Shown one piece after another: positions 17,909 to 25,466 of a stretch of 64,000 nucleotides of DNA; within the stretch, counting starts at the first letter, position 1, and each line of letters opens with the position of its first letter. A model generated the notes under the pieces. It was not told the DNA's origin and did not search any database. It worked only from the letters and a program-made list of their open reading frames with translations. Where the stretch lies: assembly GCF_051903925.1 (NCBI RefSeq), contig NZ_CP173678.1, positions 2,108,001 through 2,172,000 on the forward strand, given 5' to 3'. The position numbers were made by a program, and so were the translations under genes. This DNA is from G051903925 sp051903925 (GTDB taxonomy: Bacteria > Pseudomonadota > Alphaproteobacteria > Zavarziniales > Zavarziniaceae).

Positions 17909-18757
17909 GTGATCAGACGCGTCGTTGGCGCTGCGCTGTGCGCAGGCGTTGTTGCCTTGGGTGTCATGGGGAGCGTCGCCGGGGCGGCCTCGGCAGGCGA
18001 GGTCCTGGACCGCATCCTGGCGCGCAAGGAACTGGTGAACGCGACGCCGAAGGGCTTTGCCCCGGCGTCCTATACGGAACCGACGGGCGACAGCGCCGGC
18101 TTTGACCTGGACGTCGCGCGCGAAATCGCGAAGCGCATGGGTGTTGCGCTGAAGACGGTCGAGCCGACCTTCGAGGACGTGGTGGCCGGCAACTGGGGCG
18201 ATGCCTTCGACATCGCCGTGGCTTCCGTCTCGCCGACCGAGGACCGGCTCAAGGTGCTGGACCTGTCGGCCATCTATTACTTCGAAGGCGCCGACATCGC
18301 GGTGCGCGAGCAGGACATGGAGAATTTCCTGCCCTCGCAGCTGGATGGGAAGGTCATCGGCACCTGTGCCGGCTGCACCTACGAGGGCTACCTGAAGCGC
18401 GACCTGAAGCTGGCAGGGCCGGCCGTGCCGCCGTTCAGCTACCGCATCAAGCCGGGCGAGATCGTCACCTTTCCGTCCATCCCGGACGCGCTGGCCGAAC
18501 TGGCCAAGCCGGAAGGCTCGCGCATCGTCGCGGTGATGGGCGGCCTGCCCAAGATCTCGCGCGCGATGAAGGAGGGGCTGCCGATCCGTATGATGGGTGA
18601 CCCCGTCTTCTTCGCGCCGATGGCCGTGGCGGTCGGCAAGGGGGATCCCGAACTGGCGGCGCGGGTCAACCAGATCGTCGCCGACATGCACAAGGACGGG
18701 ACCCTGTCGCGGCTGTCCGAGCGCTGGTTCGGCAGCGACCTGACCAAGGTCGACTGA
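17909..18757 (+). CDS. Family 3 (amino-acid type) periplasmic binding protein, orphan
   Basis: A 282-residue SBP_bac_3 protein. A Sec signal peptide (about residues 1-28, ending ASA) precedes a domain with GDSAGFDLDVAREIAKRMG and DIAVASVSPTEDRL, the usual ligand-pocket signature. A CAGC pair (about residue 151) is unusual. GTG at 17909 follows GGAGG at good spacing. No permease or ATPase is next to it, so it either feeds a transporter elsewhere or acts in sensing. It ends 2 bases before purE. Confidence 0.88.
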   Translation: MIRRVVGAALCAGVVALGVMGSVAGAASAGEVLDRILARKELVNATPKGFAPASYTEPTGDSAGFDLDVAREIAKRMGVALKTVEPTFEDVVAGNWGDAFDIAVASVSPTEDRLKVLDLSAIYYFEGADIAVREQDMENFLPSQLDGKVIGTCAGCTYEGYLKRDLKLAGPAVPPFSYRIKPGEIVTFPSIPDALAELAKPEGSRIVAVMGGLPKISRAMKEGLPIRMMGDPVFFAPMAVAVGKGDPELAARVNQIVADMHKDGTLSRLSERWFGSDLTKVD

Positions 18758-18759
18758 CC

Positions 18760-19263
18760 TTGGCGCCAGGGGAACAGCCGGCGGCCCGCGTCGGCATCAT
18801 CATGGGCAGCCAGTCCGACTGGGCCACGCTGCGTCATGCGGCGGAGGTGCTGGAGGCGCTGGGCGTTGCGCACGAGACCCGCATCGTCTCGGCCCACCGC
18901 ACGCCGGAACGCCTGTACGACTACGCCAGGGGGGCCAAGGACGCGGGCCTGAAGGTGATCATTGCCGGGGCCGGCGGCGCCGCGCACCTGCCCGGCATGG
19001 CGGCGGCGCTGACCCCGCTGCCGGTCCTGGGCGTACCGGTGCAGAGCCGGGTCCTGAACGGCGTCGACAGCCTGCTGTCGATCGTGCAGATGCCGGCGGG
19101 GATTCCCGTCGGCACCCTGGCGATCGGCGAGGCGGGGGCAAAGAACGCGGCCCTGATGGCGGCCGCGATCCTGGCCCTTGGCGACGACGCGCTGGCCCAG
19201 CGCCTGGACGCCTGGCGCAGCCGGCAGACCGAGGCCGTGGCGCTGGCGCCGCAGGACGCGTGA
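18760..19263 (+). CDS. purE: N5-carboxyaminoimidazole ribonucleotide mutase
   Basis: A 167-residue class I PurE (close to the usual length), converting N5-CAIR to CAIR in purine synthesis. The signature GIIMGSQSDWATLRHA is near the N-terminus, with ETRIVSAHRTPERLYDY and IIAGAGGAAHLPGM following. The start is a TTG at 18760, 2 bases after the preceding stop; no better ATG or GTG precedes the conserved motif. Its TGA overlaps the purK ATG by one base (TGATG). Confidence 0.95.
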   Translation: MAPGEQPAARVGIIMGSQSDWATLRHAAEVLEALGVAHETRIVSAHRTPERLYDYARGAKDAGLKVIIAGAGGAAHLPGMAAALTPLPVLGVPVQSRVLNGVDSLLSIVQMPAGIPVGTLAIGEAGAKNAALMAAAILALGDDALAQRLDAWRSRQTEAVALAPQDA

Positions 19264-20387
19264 TGGCCGCCGCGTCGACCGCCATGACGGCGCCGCGCCT
19301 GGGCATCCTGGGCGGCGGGCAGCTGGGCCGCATGATCGCCCTGGCCGCGGCGCCGCTGGGCGTCAGCTGCCACATCTTCGATCCGGACCCGGACGCGCCG
19401 GCCCGCGACGTCTCCGCCCAGGCGACCTGTGCCGGGTTCGACAACGCCGCCGCCCTGGAGCGCTTCGCGTCCCAGGTCGACATGGTCACGCTGGAATTCG
19501 AGAACGTGCCCGTCAGCGCGCTGCAGCAGGTGGCGCGGCTGGTCCCCGTGGCGCCCGGCCCGCGCTCGCTGGCCGTGACCCAGGACCGATGGGAGGAAAA
19601 GAGCCTTTGCCACCGGCTGGGCATCGCCACCGCGCCGACCCGGCCGGTCGACGACCTGCGCAGCCTGGAGGCGGCGATCGACGCGCTGGGCCTGCCCGGC
19701 ATCCTGAAGACCCGCCGCCTGGGCTATGACGGCAAGGGCCAGGCCCTGGTCGCCACGCTGGAGGAGGCGCGCGCCGCCTTTGGCCGTCTGGGCGCCGTGC
19801 CCTGCGTGCTGGAGGGGCTGGTCGCGTTCGAGCGGGAGATCTCGGTCATCGTGGCCCGCACGGCGGCCGGCGCCAGCGCCGCCTTCGACGCCGTCGAGAA
19901 CCGCCATCGCTCCGGCATCCTGGACGTGACGCTGGCCCCGGCAACGCTGCCCCCGGGCCTGGCGGCGGAGGCGCAGGGCATCGCCGTGCGGCTGGCCGAT
20001 CACCTGGAGCATGTCGGGATCCTGTCGGTCGAGATGTTCGTCACTGCCGACGGGCTGGCCGTCAACGAACTGGCGCCGCGCGTCCACAATTCCGGCCACT
20101 GGACGATCGAGGGGGCCGTCACCTCGCAGTTCGAACAGCATGTGCGGGCGGTGCTGGGCCTGCCGCTGGGCTCGACCGCGCGGGTGGGCGACGCCGTGAT
20201 GATCAACCTGATCGGGGACGAGGTGCACTGCGCCGCCCGGGTCCTGGCCACGCCGGACTGCAAGCTGCACCTCTATGGCAAGCGCGACGTCCGCGCCGGC
20301 CGCAAGATGGGCCACGTCACCCGGGTCCAGCCCCTGCACAGTGGGCCGGACCCGGCGCCGCTCTATTCCGTGCGCGAGGGGGGGTAG
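19263..20387 (+). CDS. purK: N5-carboxyaminoimidazole ribonucleotide synthase
   Basis: A 374-residue ATP-grasp enzyme that makes N5-CAIR from AIR, bicarbonate and ATP. It starts LGILGGGQLGRMIALAA; ATP-grasp features include KTRRLGYDGKGQALV (about residue 150) and VNELAPRVHNSGHWTIEG. It is coupled to purE. Its last 25 bases overlap the 3' end of the convergent COQ9-like gene. Confidence 0.96.
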   Translation: MAAASTAMTAPRLGILGGGQLGRMIALAAAPLGVSCHIFDPDPDAPARDVSAQATCAGFDNAAALERFASQVDMVTLEFENVPVSALQQVARLVPVAPGPRSLAVTQDRWEEKSLCHRLGIATAPTRPVDDLRSLEAAIDALGLPGILKTRRLGYDGKGQALVATLEEARAAFGRLGAVPCVLEGLVAFEREISVIVARTAAGASAAFDAVENRHRSGILDVTLAPATLPPGLAAEAQGIAVRLADHLEHVGILSVEMFVTADGLAVNELAPRVHNSGHWTIEGAVTSQFEQHVRAVLGLPLGSTARVGDAVMINLIGDEVHCAARVLATPDCKLHLYGKRDVRAGRKMGHVTRVQPLHSGPDPAPLYSVREGG

Positions 20388-21013
20388 CGCAGCCGCGCCA
20401 GCAGCGCCAGGGGCGAGGGCAGGCGGTCCGCCAAGTCGATCACCCGCCGCTTGGCCGCCTCGATCCGCATGATGTCGTCGATGCGGCGCTCCAGCATCTC
20501 CCAGGTGCGCTCGGTGTTCTCGGACTGGTCGTTCAGCCAGTAGAGCGTCACGCCGCTGAGCAGGCCCGCCAGCAGGCCGCGCTTGGTATAGAAGTTGTAG
20601 TCCGTCGCGGTATCACCGGCCGCGTGCCAGATGGCATCGACGCTGCGCCAGACCAGGCGGGCGCCCAGGGGCGCGTTGGTCGGCAGGCTGAGCAGCGCCA
20701 GGCCGCGCCGCATCGCCTCGCGGTGGGGTGCTGCCAGCTCCAGGCGGGTGCGCACGGCCGTGGCAATCCGCTCTCGGATCCGCATCCGGCCCAGGTCGCG
20801 TGCCTCCAGCGCCCGCAGCATGCGGTGGTCCAGGTCGTGGGAGAAGAAGGCCAGCAACGCGATCGGCCCACCGGGAAAGGCGTCCTGCGCCTCCGCCTCG
20901 CTCACGCCGACCGCCATTGCCGCATCGCGCAGCAGGCGCTGGGTCCAGCCGTCGAACGGCACGGCGGGCAGGGCCGCCTCCAGCAGGCGCTGCTTCAGGC
21001 TGTCATCAGGCAT
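20363..21013 (-). CDS. COQ9-family ubiquinone biosynthesis protein
   Basis: A 216-residue homologue of COQ9, a TetR-like-fold lipid-binding protein that assists hydroxylation steps of ubiquinone synthesis. The helical N-terminal part is followed by the conserved region with TNAPLGARLVWRSVDAIWHAAGD, the typical DYNFYTKRGLLAGL and TLYWLNDQSE. It lies 11 bases downstream of the deformylase gene and shares ends with purK. The start ATG is at 21013; no clear ribosome-binding site is seen. Confidence 0.9.
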   Translation of the reverse strand: MPDDSLKQRLLEAALPAVPFDGWTQRLLRDAAMAVGVSEAEAQDAFPGGPIALLAFFSHDLDHRMLRALEARDLGRMRIRERIATAVRTRLELAAPHREAMRRGLALLSLPTNAPLGARLVWRSVDAIWHAAGDTATDYNFYTKRGLLAGLLSGVTLYWLNDQSENTERTWEMLERRIDDIMRIEAAKRRVIDLADRLPSPLALLARLRYPPSRTE

Positions 21014-21024
21014 CGGGGGGACCG

Positions 21025-21543
21025 TCAGTCGTCGAAGGCGTCGGTATATTCCAGGCTGGCCATATCGCGCATCCGCTGCGGATAGAGCGTGCCGTCCAGG
21101 TGGTCGCACTCGTGCTGCACCACCCGGGCGTGAAAGCCCTCCGCCTCGCGCACGATGGTGTTGCCCTCGTGATCGAATCCTTCATAGCGGATGCGGCGAT
21201 GGCGCGGCACCAGCCCCTTGAGCCCCGGCACGCTGAGGCAGCCCTCCCAGTCGTCCTCCGCCGTGGCGTCCAGGACCGTGATGCGAGGGTTGATGAGCAC
21301 GGTGAGCGGCTGGCGGCTCAGGTCCATGCGGTCGATATCGGGCGTGGGTGGCGCGTGAAAGATCACGACCTGAAGGGGGACGCCGATCTGGGGCGCTGCG
21401 ATGCCGCGGCCGCGCGCGGCGCGCATCGTCTCCTCCATGTCCGCCAGCAGCAGGCCGATCTCGGGCGCGGTCGGATCGGGCACCGGATCGGCCCGGCGTT
21501 TCAGGATCGGATGCCCCATCCGCAGGATCGGCCGCACCGTCAC
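21025..21543 (-). CDS. def: Peptide deformylase
   Basis: A 172-residue metallohydrolase that removes the N-formyl group from nascent proteins. All three motifs are intact: GIAAPQIG (motif 1), EGCLSVPG with the metal-binding Cys (motif 2), and QHECDHLDG with the two His and catalytic Glu (motif 3). It is probably co-transcribed with the COQ9 gene downstream. No methionyl-tRNA formyltransferase gene is adjacent, so this may be a second deformylase. Confidence 0.95.
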   Translation of the reverse strand: MTVRPILRMGHPILKRRADPVPDPTAPEIGLLLADMEETMRAARGRGIAAPQIGVPLQVVIFHAPPTPDIDRMDLSRQPLTVLINPRITVLDATAEDDWEGCLSVPGLKGLVPRHRRIRYEGFDHEGNTIVREAEGFHARVVQHECDHLDGTLYPQRMRDMASLEYTDAFDD

Positions 21544-21620
21544 GGGGTTTCCCTCGCACTGTTCATCCGCGATAGGGTATCCAACATGCTGCTGAAGACA
21601 AATGCGTCAGGTGCGAGGAC

Positions 21621-22346
21621 ATGACCATCTCCGATGTCGCGGAGGCCGAGGCCAAGGTGGTGCCCCCGGTCCAGGCGGTGCTGATCCCGGTGACACCGTT
21701 CCAGCAGAACTGCTCGCTGATCTGGTGCACGGCCACGAAGCGCGCCGCGATCGTCGATCCCGGCGGCGAGGTCGAGCGCATCCTGGGCGCCGTCCGGAAG
21801 ATGGACGTCACGGTCGAGAAGATCCTGCTGACCCATGGGCACCTGGACCACGCGGGCGGCACGGCGGCGCTGGTGCGGCAGCTGGGCGTGCCGGTCGAGG
21901 GGCCGCATGTCGAGGACACGTTCCTGCTCGACTCGCTGGAGGAACAGGGCCGGCGCTATGGCCTGGCGGGGGCCGAGAACGTGAGGCCCGACCGCTGGCT
22001 GGACGATGGCGAGACGGTGACGCTGGGCGAGACCGCGTTCGAGGTCTATCACTGCCCCGGGCACACCCCGGGCCATGTCGTGTTCTTCCACCGGGCGGCG
22101 CGCCTTGCCCTGGTGGGCGACGTGCTGTTCAAGGGCTCGATCGGACGGACCGACCTGCCGCGCGGCAATTTCAACGACCTGGTGGAGGCGATCTCGACCA
22201 AGCTGTGGCCGCTGGGCGATGACGTCGCCTTCGTGCCGGGCCATGGCGAGATGTCGACCTTTGGCTGGGAGCGCAAGTGCAATCCCTTCGTCTCCGACAT
22301 CGCGCTGGGCGTCACGACCGGCGTCCCAGGTGTGCGATCAGCGTAA
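21621..22346 (+). CDS. Metallo-beta-lactamase-fold hydrolase (glyoxalase II/YcbL-like)
   Basis: A 241-residue MBL-fold enzyme. The zinc signature LLTHGHLDHAGG is at about residue 72, followed by the later ligands in HCPGHTPGHVVF, LVGDVLFKGSIGRTDLP and VPGHGEMSTFGWE. This layout matches the short glyoxalase II-like/YcbL group, which hydrolyses thioesters. The ATG at 21621 has GCGAGGAC upstream. The 3' end overlaps the convergent MFS gene by 35 bases. Confidence 0.92.
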   Translation: MTISDVAEAEAKVVPPVQAVLIPVTPFQQNCSLIWCTATKRAAIVDPGGEVERILGAVRKMDVTVEKILLTHGHLDHAGGTAALVRQLGVPVEGPHVEDTFLLDSLEEQGRRYGLAGAENVRPDRWLDDGETVTLGETAFEVYHCPGHTPGHVVFFHRAARLALVGDVLFKGSIGRTDLPRGNFNDLVEAISTKLWPLGDDVAFVPGHGEMSTFGWERKCNPFVSDIALGVTTGVPGVRSA

Positions 22347-23463
22347 CCAGGACGAACAGGCCCGCCGTACTGGCGATCAGGCCCTGGGGCCCCGCCAGGC
22401 CGATCATCAGGCCGGTCAGCGGCGGGCCCAGGAGCAGGCCAGAGTTCCACATCAGCGAGAACAGCGCCGTGGCGGCGCCCAGCTCGCCGTCGCGGAAACG
22501 CTGGCCCAGGAGCAGCAGGGTCAGCGAATAGGGCGCGTGCAGGGCGCCGCCCAGCAGCGCGCAATAGCCGAGCTGCAGCCAGCCCGGCCCGTCGATCACG
22601 GGGCCCAGGGCAAGGGTCCCGGCCGCCGCCAGGATCGCGGTCGCCAGCAGCACGCCGATTGCCGAGGTGCGGTCCGCGGCCCAGCCGATCGGCACCTGCA
22701 GCAGCAGGCTGCCGACCATGATCGCCGTCAGCAGTGACAGGGCCTCGCCCTCCGCCAGGCCGCGGCCGATGCCGTACGAGGGCAGGAAGGTGCCGAGCGA
22801 TTCGGCCGCCCCGGCATAGAGCAGCAGGCCCAGGAACGGCACCGGCGCCAGGAACAGGAAGCGCACCATCGGCTGGCTGGAGCGACCCGGCAGCGCGCCG
22901 GAGCCGCTGCCCGCCAGCAGCAGCGGCACCAAGCCCAGCAGGCAGATCCCCGCCGCCGCCAGGAAAGGGGCCTGCCCCTCCGTTCCCACGACGATCAGGA
23001 CCAGCGGTGCCAGTGCCGAGCCGGCCGAGCCGACCGCGCTGTAGATGCCGAGCACCCGGCCCCGCACGGCGTCGGGCGTCATGGAGTTGATCCACGTCTC
23101 GCTCGCCACCCACAGGCTGGAGGCGGCGGCGCCGAGCAGGAAGCGCAGCGGAAACCAGGCCCACAGGTCCTGGAACAGGCCCATCACGGGGAAGATGCAG
23201 GCCGCGGTCACCATCGACACCTGCATCACCCGGCCGGGGCCGACACGGCGCATCAGGTGCGGCAGCAGCGGCGCCACGACGAAGGCGGCCGCCGCCTGGG
23301 CCGCGGCGCTGAGCCCGATCAGCCAGGCGGGCACGCCCTGGCGCTCCAGCACCAGCGCCATCAGCGGCAGGCTGATCAGGTAGATCATGCTGACCGCCGC
23401 CATGGCGCTGATCACGGCGCCCAGGCGCAGCGCGCGACCGTCGCCCAGGCTCGACACGGACAT
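22312..23463 (-). CDS. MFS transporter (first of a tandem pair)
   Basis: A 383-residue major-facilitator protein with about 12 predicted helices. The family loop-2/3 region reads PLLPHLMRRVGPGRVMQVSM, and LWVASETWINSMTPDAVRGR matches the YcaD-like group of small MFS carriers. It is a paralogue of the gene immediately upstream (same spacing of helices and shared ETWIN/EAWIN and DAVRGRV motifs). It starts 10 bases after that gene's stop. Substrate unknown. Confidence 0.88.
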   Translation of the reverse strand: MSVSSLGDGRALRLGAVISAMAAVSMIYLISLPLMALVLERQGVPAWLIGLSAAAQAAAAFVVAPLLPHLMRRVGPGRVMQVSMVTAACIFPVMGLFQDLWAWFPLRFLLGAAASSLWVASETWINSMTPDAVRGRVLGIYSAVGSAGSALAPLVLIVVGTEGQAPFLAAAGICLLGLVPLLLAGSGSGALPGRSSQPMVRFLFLAPVPFLGLLLYAGAAESLGTFLPSYGIGRGLAEGEALSLLTAIMVGSLLLQVPIGWAADRTSAIGVLLATAILAAAGTLALGPVIDGPGWLQLGYCALLGGALHAPYSLTLLLLGQRFRDGELGAATALFSLMWNSGLLLGPPLTGLMIGLAGPQGLIASTAGLFVLVTLIAHLGRRS

Positions 23464-23472
23464 GGGTGTTTC

Positions 23473-24627
23473 TCAGCGCCGGAGGAGAAGGACGAGTGCG
23501 GTGAGCGTACCGAAAAGCACAAGCTCGGTCGCGATCAACCCTGGCTGCCCCAGTCCGGTGATCGCGACGCCCGCCAGCATCGGCCCCAGCAGGGCGCCGG
23601 AACTCCAGAACACCTGGAACAGGGCGGAGGCAGAGGACAGGTCGGCGCCCGAGAAGGTGCGCCCCAGCAGCAGCAGGGTCAGCGAATAGACGGTGCTGTA
23701 GGTGCCGCCCAGCAGGGCAGCAAAGGCCAGGCCCAGGGCATAGGGCTGCAGCAGGAAGGGCAGGGCGACAAAGCCCAGGAACGAGCCCGCGGCGACCATG
23801 CTGAGGATGGGGCGCGGGCCCACCCGGTCCGCCAGCCAGCCGATGGGCACCTGCAGGACAAGGCCGCCCAGCTTGAACGCGGTCAGCATGGCAAGCGCCG
23901 CCGCCTCGCCCAGCCCCTGGGCGATGCCATAGGAGGGGAAGAAGGTGACCAGCGACTCGCCGCCGGCGGCATAGAGCAGGACCGCCGCGAAGGGCAGCGG
24001 CGCCACGACCAGGAAGCGGTGTGGCCGCACCTTCGCCTGGCCGTCCAGGGCCCCGGTGCCCGAGCCGCCCGCCAGCAGGGGCAGCACGCCCAGCGCGCAG
24101 ATCGCGGCAACGGCCAGGAACGGCGTCGTCCCCTCCGTCCCCAGGACGATCAGGACCAGCGGCGCCAGGCCGCCGCCAGCGGCCCCCGCGGCACTGTAGA
24201 GGGCCACGACCCGGCCACGGACGGCGTCGGTGACCAGGGCGTTGATCCACGCCTCGCTTGCGATCCACAGGGCGGTGGCCGCCGCCCCCATCAGGAAGCG
24301 CAAGGGGAACCACAGCCAGACATTGGGCAGCAGGCCGATCAGGGCCAGCATGGCGGCCGCCATCAGCAGCGCCACCTGCATCACCCGTCCCGGCCCGAAG
24401 CGGCGGATCAGGCCGGGCAGGAACGGCGCCGCGGCAAAGACAGCCGCCCCTTGCGCCGCGGTGTTGAGGCCGATCAGGCTGGCGTCCACACCCTGACGGT
24501 CGAGCACGAGCGACATCAGGGGCATGGACGCCACATAGATCACGTTGACCGCGGCCATGGCGGCGATCACCCCCACCAGGGCGGCCCTGCGGCGGTCCGG
24601 CTGGTCGGGCAGGGCGGCGGCGGTCAC
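23473..24627 (-). CDS. MFS transporter (second of a tandem pair)
   Basis: A 384-residue major-facilitator protein paralogous to the neighbour at 22312. Conserved stretches include FLPGLIRRFGPGRVMQVAL, ASEAWINALVTDAVRGRVV and YSLTLLLLGRTF. The pair looks like a local duplication that has diverged. A 99-bp divergent promoter region separates it from the SufR-like regulator at 24727, which is the obvious candidate to control both carriers. Confidence 0.88.
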   Translation of the reverse strand: MTAAALPDQPDRRRAALVGVIAAMAAVNVIYVASMPLMSLVLDRQGVDASLIGLNTAAQGAAVFAAAPFLPGLIRRFGPGRVMQVALLMAAAMLALIGLLPNVWLWFPLRFLMGAAATALWIASEAWINALVTDAVRGRVVALYSAAGAAGGGLAPLVLIVLGTEGTTPFLAVAAICALGVLPLLAGGSGTGALDGQAKVRPHRFLVVAPLPFAAVLLYAAGGESLVTFFPSYGIAQGLGEAAALAMLTAFKLGGLVLQVPIGWLADRVGPRPILSMVAAGSFLGFVALPFLLQPYALGLAFAALLGGTYSTVYSLTLLLLGRTFSGADLSSASALFQVFWSSGALLGPMLAGVAITGLGQPGLIATELVLFGTLTALVLLLRR

Positions 24628-24726
24628 GCGGGAGGCACCTCGATCACGGGCAGGACTTTACGGGGCGCCCGTTCTGCGCTTTAGTCAAGTCGAGACTTTC
24701 CAAATTCAGATTGAGGTGCAGCCCCC

Positions 24727-25371
24727 GTGTCCGCCAGCACCGAGCGCATCCTGTTCCTGCTCAAGACGCGCGGGGCGCAAGGGGCCCAGGCCCTGGCCGA
24801 TGCGCTGGGCCTGACGGCGATGGCGGTGCGCCAGCACCTGGGCGCGCTGGCGGCCGACGGCCTGGTGGCGCATCAGGACGCGCGCCAGGGGGTGGGACGG
24901 CCGCGCCGGACCTGGACGCTGACCGAGCGGGGACATGCCCGCTTCCCCGACAATCATTCGGCGTTGACGCTGGACCTGATCGAGGCGGCGCGCGCGGCGT
25001 TCGGCGAGGCGGGGCTGGAGCGCCTGATCCAGGAGCGGGAGCGACGGGCGGAGGACGGCTATCGCGCGGCGATGGCGGGGGATCCGGACCTGGCCGCGCG
25101 CGTGGCCAGTCTGGCGGCGCTGCGCGAGCGGGAGGGCTACATGGCGCGGCTGGAGCCCCTGGCTGACGGCGCCGTGCTGCTGGTCGAGGACCATTGCCCG
25201 ATCTGCGCCGCCGCCCAGGCGTGCCAGGCCCTGTGCCGGTCCGAACTGGCGCTGTTCCGCGCTGTGCTGGGGCCCGGGGCATCGGTGACGCGCGTGGACC
25301 ACGTGCTGGCCGGGGCGCGCCGCTGCGCCTATCGCATAGCCGGAGTGGCGGGTGCGACTTCGGCCGAGTAG
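24727..25371 (+). CDS. SufR-like Fe-S winged-helix regulator
   Basis: A 214-residue regulator with an N-terminal ArsR/DeoR-type winged helix (ALADALGLTAMAVRQHLGAL, then VGRPRRTWTLTERG) and a C-terminal cysteine cluster: CPICAAAQACQALC near residue 158, then ARRCAYRI. SufR proteins use a similar set of cysteines to hold an iron-sulfur cluster and sense iron or redox status. No suf genes are in the window; the divergent MFS pair is the likely target. GTG at 24727 follows GAGGTG. Confidence 0.8.
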   Translation: MSASTERILFLLKTRGAQGAQALADALGLTAMAVRQHLGALAADGLVAHQDARQGVGRPRRTWTLTERGHARFPDNHSALTLDLIEAARAAFGEAGLERLIQERERRAEDGYRAAMAGDPDLAARVASLAALREREGYMARLEPLADGAVLLVEDHCPICAAAQACQALCRSELALFRAVLGPGASVTRVDHVLAGARRCAYRIAGVAGATSAE

Positions 25372-25426
25372 AATAGGCCTCGCAAGAGTGTCCAGAATTT
25401 TGGTTTTACAGAAATGACCGTCGACA

Positions 25427-25441
25427 TTCTGTTTGACAGAA
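25427..25441. promoter_or_regulatory. Candidate operator upstream of the HTH-RibB fusion
   Basis: TTCTGT-TTG-ACAGAA is a perfect 6-bp inverted repeat overlapping the presumed -35 box. A further ACAGAA half-site lies at 25408-25413. A protein bound here would block RNA polymerase, and the gene downstream itself carries an HTH domain, so autoregulation is plausible. Confidence 0.5.
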
Positions 25442-25460
25442 CGGCCTGGCCGTCTAGGAT
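25433..25460 (+). promoter_or_regulatory. Candidate promoter giving a leaderless ribB-like mRNA
   Basis: TTGACA (25433-25438) and TAGGAT (25455-25460) are separated by 16 bases. The ATG at 25467 falls where transcription should start, and there is no Shine-Dalgarno, so the mRNA would be leaderless. Confidence 0.5.
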
Positions 25461-25466
25461 CGCCGC

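Noticed and set aside
22049..24313. A 754-residue open frame on the minus strand, and similar very long frames at 35479-37959 and 38718-40388
   Set aside because: They are antisense or out-of-frame shadows of the MFS, HrpB and YnbC genes; their products are low-complexity and match no family.
25372..25466. FMN riboswitch before the ribB-like gene
   Set aside because: The gap is only 95 bp and lacks the conserved RFN stems; promoter geometry indicates a leaderless mRNA.
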